From NCBI RefSeq assembly GCF_004796535.1, contig NZ_SPHY01000012.1:1-64000 (forward strand): 64,000 bases of DNA, in the 5' to 3' direction. Shown here piece by piece: positions 1-8,835 of the stretch. The stretch is from Sphingomonas flavalba (lineage in GTDB: Bacteria > Pseudomonadota > Alphaproteobacteria > Sphingomonadales > Sphingomonadaceae). Numbering within the stretch: position 1 is the stretch's first letter; every line of letters begins with the position of its first letter. The translations under genes were made by a program, and so were the position numbers. The notes beneath the pieces are model-generated. The model made no database searches and was not told where the DNA came from. It worked only from the letters and a program-made list of their open reading frames with translations.

Positions 1-1031
1 CCCAGCCGGCCCCAGCGCCGGCCCCGGTCGCGCCCGCCACGGTCGCCGCGCCGGCGCCGATCACGCCGGTTGCCGCCGCGACCCCGGCGGCCGCAGAGGC
101 GCCGGCCGCCGCCGAATCGCAGGCGGTGGAAGCGCCGGCCCCGTTGCTGCCCGACCCCAATGTGGGCATGCCGCAGGCCGGGTCGATGCAGGTCGAGCAT
201 CAGGTGACGCCGAACGGCCAGGAGGCGCTGTGGATCCATGACGGCGTGCTGATGCCGGTCATCCTCGGCATATCGCTGCTGGTGCTGGTGCTGCTGATAT
301 GGGTGATGATCCGCTACCGTGCCGCCGCCAACCCGGTGCCGTCGCGCACGGCGCACCACACCGTCATCGAGGTGATCTGGACGCTGGTGCCGGTGTTCAT
401 CCTGCTGGCGATCGCGGTGCCGTCGATCGGCCTGCTCGCCGCGCAGTTCAAGCCGGCGGCGAAGGACGCGCTGACCATCAAGGCGGTCGGCAACCAGTGG
501 TACTGGACCTACGAATACCCCGACAACGGCGGTTTCGAAGTCATTTCGAACATGCTGAAGGACGACGCCGGGCCGAACGAGCGCAAGCGCACCGACGCCG
601 ACGGGCCGCCGCTGCTCGCCGTGGACAACCGCATCGTCATGCCGGTCGGCCGGCAGATCAAGATGATCGTCACCTCCAACGACGTGATCCACAGTTGGGC
701 GGTCCCCGCATTCTGGACCAAGATGGACGCCGTCCCCGGCCGCCTGAACGAAGTGCAGTTCACGGTCGAGAAGGAAGGCCTCTATTTCGGCCAGTGCTCC
801 GAGCTGTGCGGCGCCCGCCACGGCTTCATGCCGATCGCGGTCGAGGTGGTCAGCCCAGAGCGTTTCGCCCAGTGGGTCCGCTCCAAGGGCGGCACGATGC
901 CGGAGGACGCGCCGGCCGCTGCCGAGACGCCGGCCGCCGAGGCGCCCGCCACCGTCGCCGCCGCTGCTGCTACGGCCGAGGCGCCCGCCGCTGCTCCTTC
1001 TCAGGCCGCAACGGCCAATTCGGGTAACTGA
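1..1031 (+). CDS. coxB: Cytochrome c oxidase subunit II (5' end cut by window)
   Basis: Subunit II of an aa3-type oxidase accepts electrons from cytochrome c at the CuA centre. The frame is open from base 3, so the true start and signal peptide lie upstream. The first 45 or so visible residues are an Ala/Pro-rich linker ending near [12 protein letters not shown]. Two membrane helices follow (around [18 protein letters not shown] and the segment after [13 protein letters not shown]). The periplasmic cupredoxin domain has the CuA ligands in HSWAVPAFW and [14 protein letters not shown]. The last 40 residues are again Ala/Pro/Glu-rich. The gene is 2 bp upstream of coxA, so the two are co-transcribed. 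Identity is secure. Only the N-terminus is unknown. Confidence 0.97.
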   Translation, partial: QPAPAPAPVAPATVAAPAPITPVAAATPAAAEAPAAAESQAVEAPAPLLPDPNVGMPQAGSMQVEHQVTPNGQEALWIHDGVLMPVILGISLLVLVLLIWVMIRYRAAANPVPSRTAHHTVIEVIWTLVPVFILLAIAVPSIGLLAAQFKPAAKDALTIKAVGNQWYWTYEYPDNGGFEVISNMLKDDAGPNERKRTDADGPPLLAVDNRIVMPVGRQIKMIVTSNDVIHSWAVPAFWTKMDAVPGRLNEVQFTVEKEGLYFGQCSELCGARHGFMPIAVEVVSPERFAQWVRSKGGTMPEDAPAAAETPAAEAPATVAAAAATAEAPAAAPSQAATANSGN

Positions 1032-1033
1032 CA

Positions 1034-2722
1034 ATGACAGACATCGCCGCAACCCCCAGCGCTTTTCACGCCCATGAGGACGACCACGCGCACGACGCCG
1101 ACCACAAGCCCGGTTTCTTCGCGCGCTGGTTCATGTCGACCAACCACAAGGACATCGGCACCCTCTATCTGATCTTCGCGATCACCGCCGGCATCATCGG
1201 CGGCGCCGTATCGGGCCTGATGCGCGCGGAACTGATGCACCCGGGCATCCAGTATCTGCAGACCTGGGCCAGCTATCACAACGCCATCGTCGGCGGCGGG
1301 CCGGCGACGATGGACGAGGCGTACCATCTGTGGAACGTGCTGATCACCTGCCACGGGCTGATCATGGTGTTCTTCATGGTCATGCCGGCGATGATGGGCG
1401 GGTTCGGCAACTGGTTCATACCGCTGATGATCGGCGCGCCGGACATGGCCTTCCCGCGGATGAACAACATCAGCTTCTGGCTGCTGATCCCGGCATTCGT
1501 GCTGCTGCTCGGCTCCACCTTCTTCCCCGGCGGCACCGGCCTTGGGCCGGGTACAGGCTGGACTATCTACGCGCCGCTCGCGACCAGCGGGTCGGCCGGG
1601 CCGTCGGTCGACCTGGTGATCCTGTCGATCCACCTCGCCGGCGTCAGCTCGATCCTGGGCGCGATCAATATCATCACCACCATCTTCAACATGCGCGCGC
1701 CGGGCATGACCATCCACAAGATGCCACTGTTCGCCTGGGCGACCCTGGTCACCGCGTTCATGCTGCTGCTGGCGCTGCCGGTACTGGCAGCCGCGCTGAC
1801 CATGCTGCTGACCGACCGCAATTTCGGCACCGCGTTCTTCGACCCGGCCGGCGGCGGCGATCCGGTGCTGTACCAGCACCTGTTCTGGTTCTTCGGCCAC
1901 CCGGAAGTGTACATCATGATCCTGCCGGGCTTCGGCATGATCAGCCACATCGTCTCGACCTTCTCGAAGAAGCCGGTGTTCGGCTACCTCGGCATGGCCT
2001 ACGCGATGGTTGCGATCGCGACGGTGGGCTTCATCGTCTGGGCGCACCACATGTTCACCACCGGCATGAGCGTGAACGTCAAGATGTACTTCACCGCCGC
2101 GACGATGGTGATCGCGGTGCCGACCGGCATCAAGATCTTCTCGTGGATCGCGACGATGTGGGGCGGCTCGCTGACCTTCAAGACGCCGATGGTATGGGCG
2201 CTCGGCTTCATCTTCATGTTCACCGTCGGCGGCGTGACCGGCGTCGTGCTCGCCAACGGCGGCATCGACGACTACATGCACGACACCTATTACGTCGTCG
2301 CCCACTTCCACTACGTGCTGTCGCTGGGCGCGGTGTTCTCGCTGTTCGCCGGCTTCTACTACTGGTTCCCGAAGATGTCGGGCCGGATGTACAACGAGCT
2401 GCTCGGCCAGTTGCACTTCTGGACCTTCTTCGTCGGCGTGAACGTGCTGTTCTTCCCGATGCACTTCCTGGGCATCGAGGGCATGCCGCGCCGCATTCCG
2501 GACTATACCCCGGCCTATTCCGGTTGGAACGAGATGGCGAGCACCGGCTACATGATCATGGCCGGCAGCATGATCTTCTTCTTCATCAACCTGTTCTGGT
2601 CGCTGGCCGCGGGCCGGAAGGCGGAGGGTAATCCGTGGGGCGAGGGCGCGACGACGCTTGAGTGGACGCTGCCCAGCCCGCCACCCTACCACCAGTTCAC
2701 GACCTTGCCGCGGATCGACTGA
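1034..2722 (+). CDS. coxA: Cytochrome c oxidase subunit I
   Basis: Catalytic subunit of the haem-copper oxidase (562 aa, 12 membrane helices), which reduces O2 at the haem a3-CuB site and pumps protons. An N-terminal His/Asp-rich cytoplasmic stretch precedes the typical [14 protein letters not shown] motif. The CuB site and active-site Tyr are seen in [20 protein letters not shown]. The double-His loop is [21 protein letters not shown] carries the haem ligands. GHPEVY contains the glutamate typical of A1-type (mitochondrial-like) oxidases. It lies directly after coxB and is followed by a 54-bp gap with a hairpin before ctaB. Confidence 0.98.
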   Translation: MTDIAATPSAFHAHEDDHAHDADHKPGFFARWFMSTNHKDIGTLYLIFAITAGIIGGAVSGLMRAELMHPGIQYLQTWASYHNAIVGGGPATMDEAYHLWNVLITCHGLIMVFFMVMPAMMGGFGNWFIPLMIGAPDMAFPRMNNISFWLLIPAFVLLLGSTFFPGGTGLGPGTGWTIYAPLATSGSAGPSVDLVILSIHLAGVSSILGAINIITTIFNMRAPGMTIHKMPLFAWATLVTAFMLLLALPVLAAALTMLLTDRNFGTAFFDPAGGGDPVLYQHLFWFFGHPEVYIMILPGFGMISHIVSTFSKKPVFGYLGMAYAMVAIATVGFIVWAHHMFTTGMSVNVKMYFTAATMVIAVPTGIKIFSWIATMWGGSLTFKTPMVWALGFIFMFTVGGVTGVVLANGGIDDYMHDTYYVVAHFHYVLSLGAVFSLFAGFYYWFPKMSGRMYNELLGQLHFWTFFVGVNVLFFPMHFLGIEGMPRRIPDYTPAYSGWNEMASTGYMIMAGSMIFFFINLFWSLAAGRKAEGNPWGEGATTLEWTLPSPPPYHQFTTLPRID

Positions 2723-2733
2723 ACCAAGACAGG

Positions 2734-2775
2734 ATGAAGCCGCCCGGCATGACCGCCGGGCGGCACGGGATTTGA
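2734..2775 (+). other. Hairpin and possible 13-codon mini-ORF between coxA and ctaB
   Basis: The gap between coxA and ctaB contains a perfect 10-bp stem with a 6-nt loop (arms 2739-2748 and 2755-2764, loop ATGACC). A short reading frame begins ATG at 2734, just after AAGACAGG, and ends TGA at 2773-2775, one base before the ctaB ATG. The peptide would be [13 protein letters not shown]. It may be a translational-coupling leader or simply chance sequence around an mRNA-processing hairpin. The hairpin lacks a T-tract, so it is not a standard terminator. Confidence 0.35.
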
Positions 2776-2776
2776 G

Positions 2777-3694
2777 ATGAGCAGCACGTCAGCGTTGAAC
2801 ACGGCGGATCTGTCGCCCGTTGCCGATTGGCGCGACTTCCTCGCGCTGACCAAGCCGCGGGTGATGACGCTCGTCGTCTTCACCGGGCTGTGCGGGCTGC
2901 TCGCGGCGCCGGGGCACTTGCCCTTCGCGATCGCGTTCACCGCGATATTGTGCATCGCGGTCGGCGCCGGCGCGGCAGGCGCGCTGAACCAGTGGTTCGA
3001 GGCGGACGTCGACGCGCGGATGAAGCGCACCCGCGACCGGCCGCTGCCCGCGGGGCGGATGGACCGCCAGTCGGCGCTGCATTTCGGCATCGGCCTGTCC
3101 TTCTTCTCGGTGCTGCTGCTCGGCCTGGCGACCAATTGGTTCGCCGCGGCGATCCTGGCGGTGTCGATCCTGTTCTACGTCGTCGTCTACACGATGTGGC
3201 TGAAGCCGAGGACGTCGCAGAACATCGTCATCGGTGGCGCCGCCGGGGCGTTTCCGCCGCTGCTCGGCTGGGCGGCAGTAACCGGCGACGTGACGCTGCT
3301 GCCGGTGCTGCTGTTCGCGCTGATCTTCTTGTGGACGCCGCCGCATTTCTGGGCGCTGGCGTTGTTCGTCCGCTCCGACTACGCCGCCGCCGGCTTTCCG
3401 ATGCTGCCGGTCGTCGCCGGCGAGCGGGTCACCCGCCGCCAGATCCTGCTCTACAGCGTGGCGATGAGCGCGGTCGCGGTGCTGCCCTGGGCGCTCGGCC
3501 TGACCGGCGCGCTGTACGGGGCGACGGCGGTGGCGCTGAGCGCGGCGTTCACGCTGCTGGCGCTGCGCGTCGGCCTGTCGCGGGTCGTCGATCCGGCGGC
3601 GATGCGGGCGGAGCGGGCGCTGTTCAAATTCTCGATCGCCTATCTGTTCCTGCTGTTCGGGGCGCTGGTCTTCGACCGGCTGCTGCTGGCATGA
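2777..3694 (+). CDS. ctaB: Protohaem IX farnesyltransferase (haem O synthase)
   Basis: A UbiA-superfamily prenyltransferase (305 aa, about nine membrane helices) that farnesylates haem b to haem O, the precursor of haem A for CoxA. The signature Asp-rich loop [19 protein letters not shown] near residues 73-91 and the second loop around residue 140 ([19 protein letters not shown]) are present. The family motif [11 protein letters not shown] follows. Its stop overlaps the next start as ATGA. Position inside the cox operon fits its role in haem a assembly. Confidence 0.96.
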   Translation: MSSTSALNTADLSPVADWRDFLALTKPRVMTLVVFTGLCGLLAAPGHLPFAIAFTAILCIAVGAGAAGALNQWFEADVDARMKRTRDRPLPAGRMDRQSALHFGIGLSFFSVLLLGLATNWFAAAILAVSILFYVVVYTMWLKPRTSQNIVIGGAAGAFPPLLGWAAVTGDVTLLPVLLFALIFLWTPPHFWALALFVRSDYAAAGFPMLPVVAGERVTRRQILLYSVAMSAVAVLPWALGLTGALYGATAVALSAAFTLLALRVGLSRVVDPAAMRAERALFKFSIAYLFLLFGALVFDRLLLA

Positions 3695-3822
3695 CTGAGC
3701 CGGACGACACCGACCGGATCCGGGCGCGGCAGCGGTCGCGGGCGCTGGTCACTGCGCTGTTGCTCGGCGGGCTGGTCGTGCTGTTCTATTTCATCGCCAT
3801 GGCCAAGATGAGCGGGTCATGA
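3691..3822 (+). CDS. Small single-pass membrane protein of the cox operon (43 aa)
   Basis: A 43-residue frame starts at ATG 3691, overlapping the ctaB stop (ATGA). It ends at TGA 3820-3822, overlapping the ctaG start in the same way. It has a charged N-terminus ([18 protein letters not shown]) and one hydrophobic helix ending [12 protein letters not shown]. Tiny single-helix proteins at this position, between ctaB and ctaG, are common in alphaproteobacterial cox operons and are often called CoxF-like. I infer an assembly or stability role from position only. Four-base overlaps on both sides make it a real translated gene rather than a spacer. Confidence 0.8.
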   Translation: MTEPDDTDRIRARQRSRALVTALLLGGLVVLFYFIAMAKMSGS

Positions 3823-4373
3823 CCGATCTAACCGTCCGCAACCGCCGCAGCGCGATCGCCGCCGCCGTGCTTGTCGTCGGCATGCTCGGCCTCGGCTATG
3901 CCAGCGTGCCGCTGTACCGCCTGTTCTGCCAGGTCACCGGTTTCCAGGGGACGACGCAGCGCGCCGCCGCTGCCCCGGCGACCAGCGCGGTGTCGACCCG
4001 GATGGTCCGCGTCCGCTTCGATTCCAACACCGCGCCGAACCTGCCGTGGGAGTTCAAGCCGGAGCGCGAGACCGACGACATCGCCATCGGCGCGCGCGAC
4101 ATGGCGTTCTTCGTCGCCCGCAACACGTCCAGCCACGAAGTGACCGGGACGGCGACGTTCAACGTGTCGCCCAGCACGGCTGGCAAATATTTCACCAAAA
4201 TCCAGTGCTTCTGCTTCACCCAGCAGACGCTGAAGCCCGGTGAGACCGTACGGATGCCGGTGATCTTCTTCGTCGACCCGAAGATCCTCGACGATCGGGA
4301 CGCGGACGATATTCAGGAAATCACGCTCAGCTACACGTTCTTCCCGGTGGACCCGGCGAAGGCCGGAAGCTAG
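3819..4373 (+). CDS. ctaG: Cytochrome c oxidase assembly protein CtaG/Cox11 (CuB copper chaperone)
   Basis: Cox11-family protein (184 aa) that delivers copper to the CuB site of CoxA. One N-terminal membrane helix (residues about 10-28) precedes the motif VPLYRLFCQVTGFQGTTQRA. The periplasmic immunoglobulin-like domain carries the copper-binding CFCF motif in FTKIQCFCFTQQTLKPGE and the typical MPVIFFVDP segment. Length and order match the family. Start ATG 3819 overlaps the preceding small gene. A 35-bp gap separates it from coxC. Confidence 0.96.
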   Translation: MTDLTVRNRRSAIAAAVLVVGMLGLGYASVPLYRLFCQVTGFQGTTQRAAAAPATSAVSTRMVRVRFDSNTAPNLPWEFKPERETDDIAIGARDMAFFVARNTSSHEVTGTATFNVSPSTAGKYFTKIQCFCFTQQTLKPGETVRMPVIFFVDPKILDDRDADDIQEITLSYTFFPVDPAKAGS

Positions 4374-4408
4374 AGCGGGTCGGAATCAACAAAGGGGTCT
4401 TCAGACAG

Positions 4409-5230
4409 ATGGCCGGCGCCAAGAACCACGACTACCATATCCTGCCTCCCAGCCCGTGGCCGCTGATGGGCTCTTTCTCGGCGCTGGCCATGGCGGTGGG
4501 CGCGGTGATGTGGATGCATTCCGCCGCCCATGGCGGAAGCATTTTCCTGCTGGGCGTCGCCGGCGTGCTCGCCACCATGTATCTGTGGTGGGCGGACGTG
4601 GTGCGCGAAGCCAATGCCGGCGATCATACCCCGGTGGTGTCGCTGCACCTGCGCTACGGCATGATCCTGTTCATCGCGTCGGAAGTGATGTTCTTCGTCG
4701 GCTGGTTCTGGGCGTGGTTCGACTTCGCGCTGTTCCCGGCGGCGGTCGAGTCGGTCGGCGGCGTCTGGCCGCCCAAGGGCATCGAGGTGATCGATCCGTT
4801 CGCATTCCCGCTGCTCAACACGCTGATCCTGCTGTGTTCGGGCACCACCATCACCTGGGCGCACCATTCGCTGATCCACGGTGACCGCGAAGGGCTGAAG
4901 AAGGGTCTGTGGCTGACCATCCTGCTCGGCGCGCTGTTCAGCAGCATCCAGGTGTTCGAGTACATCCACGCGCCGTTCCCGTTCAAGGGGCTGAACTACA
5001 GCGCGGCCTTCTACATGGCGACCGGGTTCCACGGCTTCCACGTGCTGGTCGGCACGATCTTCCTGATCGTCTGCCTGATCCGCACCTACAAGGGCGATTT
5101 CACCCCGCGCCAGCATTTCGGGTTCGAGGCGGCGGCCTGGTACTGGCACTTCGTCGACGTCGTCTGGCTGTTCCTGTTCATCACCATCTATGTCTGGGGC
5201 AGCGCCGGCGCACCGATCCACGGCGGCTGA
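4409..5230 (+). CDS. coxC: Cytochrome c oxidase subunit III
   Basis: Seven-helix subunit III (273 aa). It has the N-terminal KNHDYHILPPSPWPL motif, the conserved WWADVVREA segment, the SEVMFFVGWFWAWF helix with its buried carboxylate, and the C-terminal AAWYWHFVDVVWLFLF helix. It completes the structural set after coxB and coxA. The DUF983 gene begins inside its last codons. Identity is certain from these motifs. Confidence 0.97.
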   Translation: MAGAKNHDYHILPPSPWPLMGSFSALAMAVGAVMWMHSAAHGGSIFLLGVAGVLATMYLWWADVVREANAGDHTPVVSLHLRYGMILFIASEVMFFVGWFWAWFDFALFPAAVESVGGVWPPKGIEVIDPFAFPLLNTLILLCSGTTITWAHHSLIHGDREGLKKGLWLTILLGALFSSIQVFEYIHAPFPFKGLNYSAAFYMATGFHGFHVLVGTIFLIVCLIRTYKGDFTPRQHFGFEAAAWYWHFVDVVWLFLFITIYVWGSAGAPIHGG

Positions 5231-5591
5231 TACGCTTCCCGGTCTCGCCCGAGCATCGTTGCGGGGGCTATGCCCCCGCTGCGGCGCCAAGACGCTGTTC
5301 GCCGGCGTCGTCGGCTTCGCGCCGCGCTGCCGGCCGTGCGGGCTGGACTATTCGGCGTTCAACGTCGGTGACGGACCGGCGGCACTGCTGACCCTGTTCC
5401 TTGGCGGGTTGGTCGTTGGCCTGGCGATCGCGCTGGAGCTGATCTTCGGCCCGCCCTTCTGGGTGCACGCGCTGCTGTGGGTGCCGATAACCGCCGCGCT
5501 GGTCGTCGGCGCGCTGCGGGTGTCGAAGGCGGCATTGCTCTATTCCGAATATCACAACGACGCCGGCGAGGGGCGACAGGGCGGGGCATGA
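5190..5591 (+). CDS. DUF983 family membrane protein
   Basis: A 133-aa protein with an N-terminal zinc-ribbon-like motif (LRGLCPRCGAKTLF then APRCRPCGLDYS) and two membrane helices (about residues 67-112). This is the DUF983 family, regularly encoded between coxC and SURF1 in alphaproteobacteria. I infer a role in oxidase biogenesis from position; no biochemical role is known to me. The ATG at 5190 overlaps coxC by 41 bp. A TTG at 5259, just outside coxC, is an alternative start that keeps the whole conserved domain. Confidence 0.85.
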   Translation: MSGAAPAHRSTAADTLPGLARASLRGLCPRCGAKTLFAGVVGFAPRCRPCGLDYSAFNVGDGPAALLTLFLGGLVVGLAIALELIFGPPFWVHALLWVPITAALVVGALRVSKAALLYSEYHNDAGEGRQGGA

Positions 5592-6157
5592 AGCGGCTGC
5601 CGCTCATCCCGACGATCGTCGTCGCGCTGGCGGTGGCGTTGATGATCGGCCTCGGCATCTGGCAGTTGCAGCGGGCGCAGTGGAAGGCGGGGCTGCTCGC
5701 CAGCTACGCCGCCGCGCACGACAAGCCGCCGGTCGCCTACCCCACCGTGCCCGACCCGCGCGACGCGCCGCTGTTCCGGCGGAGTAGCGCGATGTGCGTT
5801 GCGGTCGTCGGCTGGCGGTCGACCAGCGGGCGCAACCTGGCCGGGGCGCCCGGCTGGTCGCACATCGCCCAGTGCCGGCGCGGGGCGGAAGGGCCGGGGT
5901 TCCAGGCGGTGATGGGCTGGTCCGACCGGCCCGACGACCCGGCGTGGACGGGCGGACTGGTTTCCGGCGTCATCGCCCCCGACAGCCGGCATGTCATCCG
6001 GCTGGTCGCGAGCGAACCGGCGCCGGGCCTGCAAGCCTCCGCGCCGCCGTCGCCCGACGACATTCCCAACAACCACCTGTCCTATGCCGTCCAATGGTTC
6101 CTGTTCGCCGGTGTCGCGACCGTCATCTACGTGCTGGCGCTGCGCCGGCGGGGCTGA
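5588..6157 (+). CDS. SURF1 family cytochrome oxidase biogenesis protein
   Basis: A 189-aa protein with membrane helices at both ends (after MKRLPLIPTIVVALAVAL and near VQWFLFAGVATVIYVLAL) flanking a periplasmic domain. This is the SURF1/Shy1 architecture, used in haem a insertion into CoxA. The early GIWQLQRAQWK motif and the late NNHLSYAVQWF motif are family hallmarks. It is somewhat shorter than many SURF1 proteins (220-250 aa), with the middle beta-rich part reduced. The start ATG overlaps the DUF983 stop. Confidence 0.88.
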   Translation: MKRLPLIPTIVVALAVALMIGLGIWQLQRAQWKAGLLASYAAAHDKPPVAYPTVPDPRDAPLFRRSSAMCVAVVGWRSTSGRNLAGAPGWSHIAQCRRGAEGPGFQAVMGWSDRPDDPAWTGGLVSGVIAPDSRHVIRLVASEPAPGLQASAPPSPDDIPNNHLSYAVQWFLFAGVATVIYVLALRRRG

Positions 6158-6218
6158 GGCGGCGGCGGCGCGGCGCAGCGGCGTTGCGATGTGCGGCCAG
6201 CCCGGCTAAGCGCCCGCC

Positions 6219-7616
6219 ATGCGCTATATCAGCACCAGGGGGGCCGCGCCGCCGCTCGACTTCGAACAGGTGACGCTGGCAGGGCTCGCGCCCGACGGCG
6301 GCCTGTACCTGCCGGAACGCTGGCCGGCCTTTTCGGCCGACGCGATCGCGGGGCTGGCCGGCCTGTCCTATGTCGACACCGCCGTCGCGGTGATGAAGCC
6401 GTTCGTCGGCGATGCGCTGGACGAGGCGGCGCTGCGCGCGCTGTGCGAGCAGGCTTACGGCCGCTTCTCGCATGCCGCCGTCACCCCGCTGGTCCAGCTT
6501 GACGAGCGGCAGTGGCTGCTGGAGCTGTTCCACGGCCCGACGCTGGCGTTCAAGGACGTTGCGCTGCAACTGCTCGGCCTGCTGTTCGAGCGCTTCCTGT
6601 CCAGCCGCGACACCCACCTGACCATTGTCGGCGCGACCAGCGGCGATACCGGATCGGCGGCAATCGACGCGATCGCCGGGCGTGCCAAGGTTGACATCTT
6701 CATGCTCCACCCGGAAGGCCGGGTATCCGACGTGCAGCGCCGCCAGATGACGACGGTGTTCGCGCCCAATGTCCACAACATCGCGATCGACGGCAGCTTC
6801 GACGATGCGCAGGCGCTGGTGAAGGCGATGTTCGCCGACCGCGATTTTGCCGGGCGCTTCGCCCTGTCGGCGGTCAATTCGATCAACTGGGCGCGGTTGA
6901 TGGCGCAGGTCGTCTATTATTTCTACGCCGCCGTCCGGCTCGGCGCGCCGGGGCGACCGGTCGCCTTCTCGGTGCCGACCGGCAATTTCGGCGACGTGTT
7001 CGCCGGCTATGTCGCGGCGAAGATGGGCCTGCCGATCGCCCGGCTGATCGTCGCGACCAACGTCAACGATATCCTTCACCGCGCGCTGTCCAGCGGCGAC
7101 TATTCGACCGGCACGGTGACCGCGACGGCGACGCCGTCGATGGACATCCAGGTCAGCTCCAATTTCGAGCGCCTGCTGTTCGACCTGGGCGGGCGCGACG
7201 GCCAGGCGATGGCGGCGCAGATGCACGGGTTCGAGGCGACGAAAGCGATGCGGCTGACCGACGCGCAGTTGAGCGGCGCCGCCGGCCTGTTCGCCAGCGC
7301 GCGGATCGACGCCGACGACATGGCGCTGGCGATGCGCTGGGCGAACGAGGCGGCCGGGCAGGTGATCGACCCGCACAGCGCCGTCGGCCTCGCCGCCGCC
7401 CGCGCCGCCGATCTCGATCCGGCGATCCCGCTGGTCACGTTGGCCACCGCGCATGCCGCCAAGTTCCGCGACGCGGTTGAGCGCGCGACCGGCAGCCGGC
7501 CGACATTGCCGGCGCGGGTCGGCGACCTGTTCGCTCGCGCCGAGCGCTGCGTGTCGCTGCCGGCCGATCTTGGCGCGGTCACCGCCCATATCGCGGCGCA
7601 CGCCACGCCGCGGTGA
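6219..7616 (+). CDS. thrC: Threonine synthase
   Basis: PLP-dependent enzyme (465 aa) converting O-phosphohomoserine to threonine, the last step of the pathway whose homoserine dehydrogenase is at 57778-59070. The N-terminus MRYISTRGAAPPLDFEQV is typical of the long threonine synthases. The PLP lysine is in FHGPTLAFKDVALQLL. GATSGDTGSAA binds the phosphate. SVPTGNFGDVFAGY is also conserved. It overlaps the following methyltransferase by GTGA, so it is co-translated with a gene unrelated to threonine. Confidence 0.97.
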   Translation: MRYISTRGAAPPLDFEQVTLAGLAPDGGLYLPERWPAFSADAIAGLAGLSYVDTAVAVMKPFVGDALDEAALRALCEQAYGRFSHAAVTPLVQLDERQWLLELFHGPTLAFKDVALQLLGLLFERFLSSRDTHLTIVGATSGDTGSAAIDAIAGRAKVDIFMLHPEGRVSDVQRRQMTTVFAPNVHNIAIDGSFDDAQALVKAMFADRDFAGRFALSAVNSINWARLMAQVVYYFYAAVRLGAPGRPVAFSVPTGNFGDVFAGYVAAKMGLPIARLIVATNVNDILHRALSSGDYSTGTVTATATPSMDIQVSSNFERLLFDLGGRDGQAMAAQMHGFEATKAMRLTDAQLSGAAGLFASARIDADDMALAMRWANEAAGQVIDPHSAVGLAAARAADLDPAIPLVTLATAHAAKFRDAVERATGSRPTLPARVGDLFARAERCVSLPADLGAVTAHIAAHATPR

Positions 7617-8485
7617 CGCTCACCACCCTCATCGGCGAGCCGTGGGCCGACTACGGCCTGGTCGACAGCGGGCATGGCCGCAAGCTGGAACGCTATGGCC
7701 GGTTCCGCTTCATCCGGCCGGAACCGCAGGCGCTGTGGCCGCCCGCCGCATCCGACTGGCGGGCGGATGGCGCGTTCATCCCCGGATCGGACGAGGACGG
7801 CGGCGGGCGCTGGCAGTTGACCGGGCCGGTGCCGGACGAAGGCTGGCCGCTTGGCTGGAACGAGGTGCGTTTCCAGGCCAACTGCACGCCGTTCCGCCAC
7901 CTCGGCTTCTTTCCCGACATGGCGCCGGTGTGGACGTGGATGCGCGAGCGGATCGCCGGGCGGGCGCCGTCGTCGGTGATGAATCTGTTCGGCTATACCG
8001 GCGTCGGCACGCTGGCGCTGGCGGCGGCGGGGGCGCACATGGTCCATGTCGACGCGTCGCGCAAATCGGTGGACGCGGCGCGGGCCAACGCCATCCTGTC
8101 CGGTCAGGCGGCGGCGCCGATCCGCTGGCTAGTCGACGACGCGGCCAAGTTCGTCGCCCGCGAGGTGCGGCGCGGCCACCGTTACGACGGCATCATCCTC
8201 GACCCGCCGAAATATGGCCGTGGCCCGGCGGGGGAGGTGTGGCGGCTGGAAGAAGGGCTGCCCGGCCTGATCGCCGATTGCCGCCGGCTGCTCGACGCCG
8301 AATCGCGTTTCCTGTTCCTGACCGTCTACGCTGTCAGGATGTCGGCGCTGGCAATCGGCGAATTGCTGGCACAGGCCTTTGCCGACCTGCCCGGCCGGGT
8401 CGAGGCCGGCGAGCTGGCGGTGCGCGAGGAAGCGCGCGGGCTGCTGCTGCCCACCGCCATCTTCGCGCGCTGGACGGCCGACTGA
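7613..8485 (+). CDS. Class I SAM-dependent methyltransferase (RlmI/RlmK-like)
   Basis: A 290-aa Rossmann-fold methyltransferase. The SAM site is in LFGYTGVGTLALAAAGA with the acidic residue in HVDASRKSVDAARANA. The catalytic-region motif ILDPPKYGRGPAGEVW resembles the DPPxY region of RlmI/RlmK-type 23S rRNA cytosine or guanine methyltransferases. There is no N-terminal PUA domain as in RlmI, so the exact substrate is open. The start is a GTG overlapping the thrC stop. Confidence 0.85.
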   Translation: MTLTTLIGEPWADYGLVDSGHGRKLERYGRFRFIRPEPQALWPPAASDWRADGAFIPGSDEDGGGRWQLTGPVPDEGWPLGWNEVRFQANCTPFRHLGFFPDMAPVWTWMRERIAGRAPSSVMNLFGYTGVGTLALAAAGAHMVHVDASRKSVDAARANAILSGQAAAPIRWLVDDAAKFVAREVRRGHRYDGIILDPPKYGRGPAGEVWRLEEGLPGLIADCRRLLDAESRFLFLTVYAVRMSALAIGELLAQAFADLPGRVEAGELAVREEARGLLLPTAIFARWTAD

Positions 8486-8569
8486 GCCACGAGCGGACGG
8501 CGTTCCGCCGTCGCCGCCGCAAGCCGGATCGTGGCGATGCCGTTCCTACTGCCCGCTAAAATGGTGCTA

Positions 8570-8701
8570 GGCCGGTATGATAGGCGTGGACAAGCCTCAT
8601 CCTTTCGTCGCATAGTCAAGCCAGTTCGCTGCGTTCCCTTCGCGGCGATTTCTGGCGGGTTCCGTTCAAAGGGGGGAACTGGGAACGGAACCCGCTTTTT
8701 T
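8570..8701 (+). ncRNA. Candidate small RNA with two hairpins
   Basis: The 350-bp gap between the methyltransferase (+) and mucR1 (-) holds no convincing ORF but clear RNA structure. Hairpin 1 has an 8-bp stem (8626-8633 with 8641-8648, one G-U) and a pyrimidine-rich loop TTCCCTT. It is extended by the 5-bp pair GCCAG/CTGGC (8620-8624, 8652-8656). Hairpin 2 is a perfect terminator ending in six Ts at 8701. A C/U-rich loop followed by a terminator is the usual design of trans-acting sRNAs that pair with Shine-Dalgarno regions. The 5' end is a guess, since I found no strong promoter. It could instead be a long 3' UTR. A covariance-model search, for example with the alphaproteobacterial suhB/MmgR models, would settle the family. 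Confidence 0.45.
8655..8701 (+). terminator. Intrinsic terminator, 13-bp perfect stem and T6
   Basis: Arms 8655-8667 (GCGGGTTCCGTTC) and 8683-8695 are perfect reverse complements, with a 15-nt G-rich loop and the run TTTTTT at 8696-8701. The T-tract lies only on the + side, so it ends + strand transcription, either of the candidate sRNA or of the thrC-methyltransferase message 170 bp upstream. It is the clearest Rho-independent terminator I found in the window. Confidence 0.85.
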
Positions 8702-8835
8702 CGACGGTCGACGTTCGACGGCTGTGCGCCGTAGCTACGCGTTCTCTCGGCACGGCGTTCAGGCGGGAAGGCGCGGGCCAGCGCCAAGCCCGGAATCCGT
8801 GGCGTCGAGGCCGAACGGAAAGGCGTGACGACGGA

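Noticed and set aside
1001-2692. A 563-codon minus-strand frame over coxA
   Set aside because: It is a shadow of the cytochrome oxidase gene, rich in His, Arg, Asp and Glu, with no family features.
5588-6157. SURF1 gene as a frameshifted pseudogene because it is short
   Set aside because: Both membrane helices and the end motifs are present in one frame and the operon overlaps are intact, so it is simply a compact SURF1.
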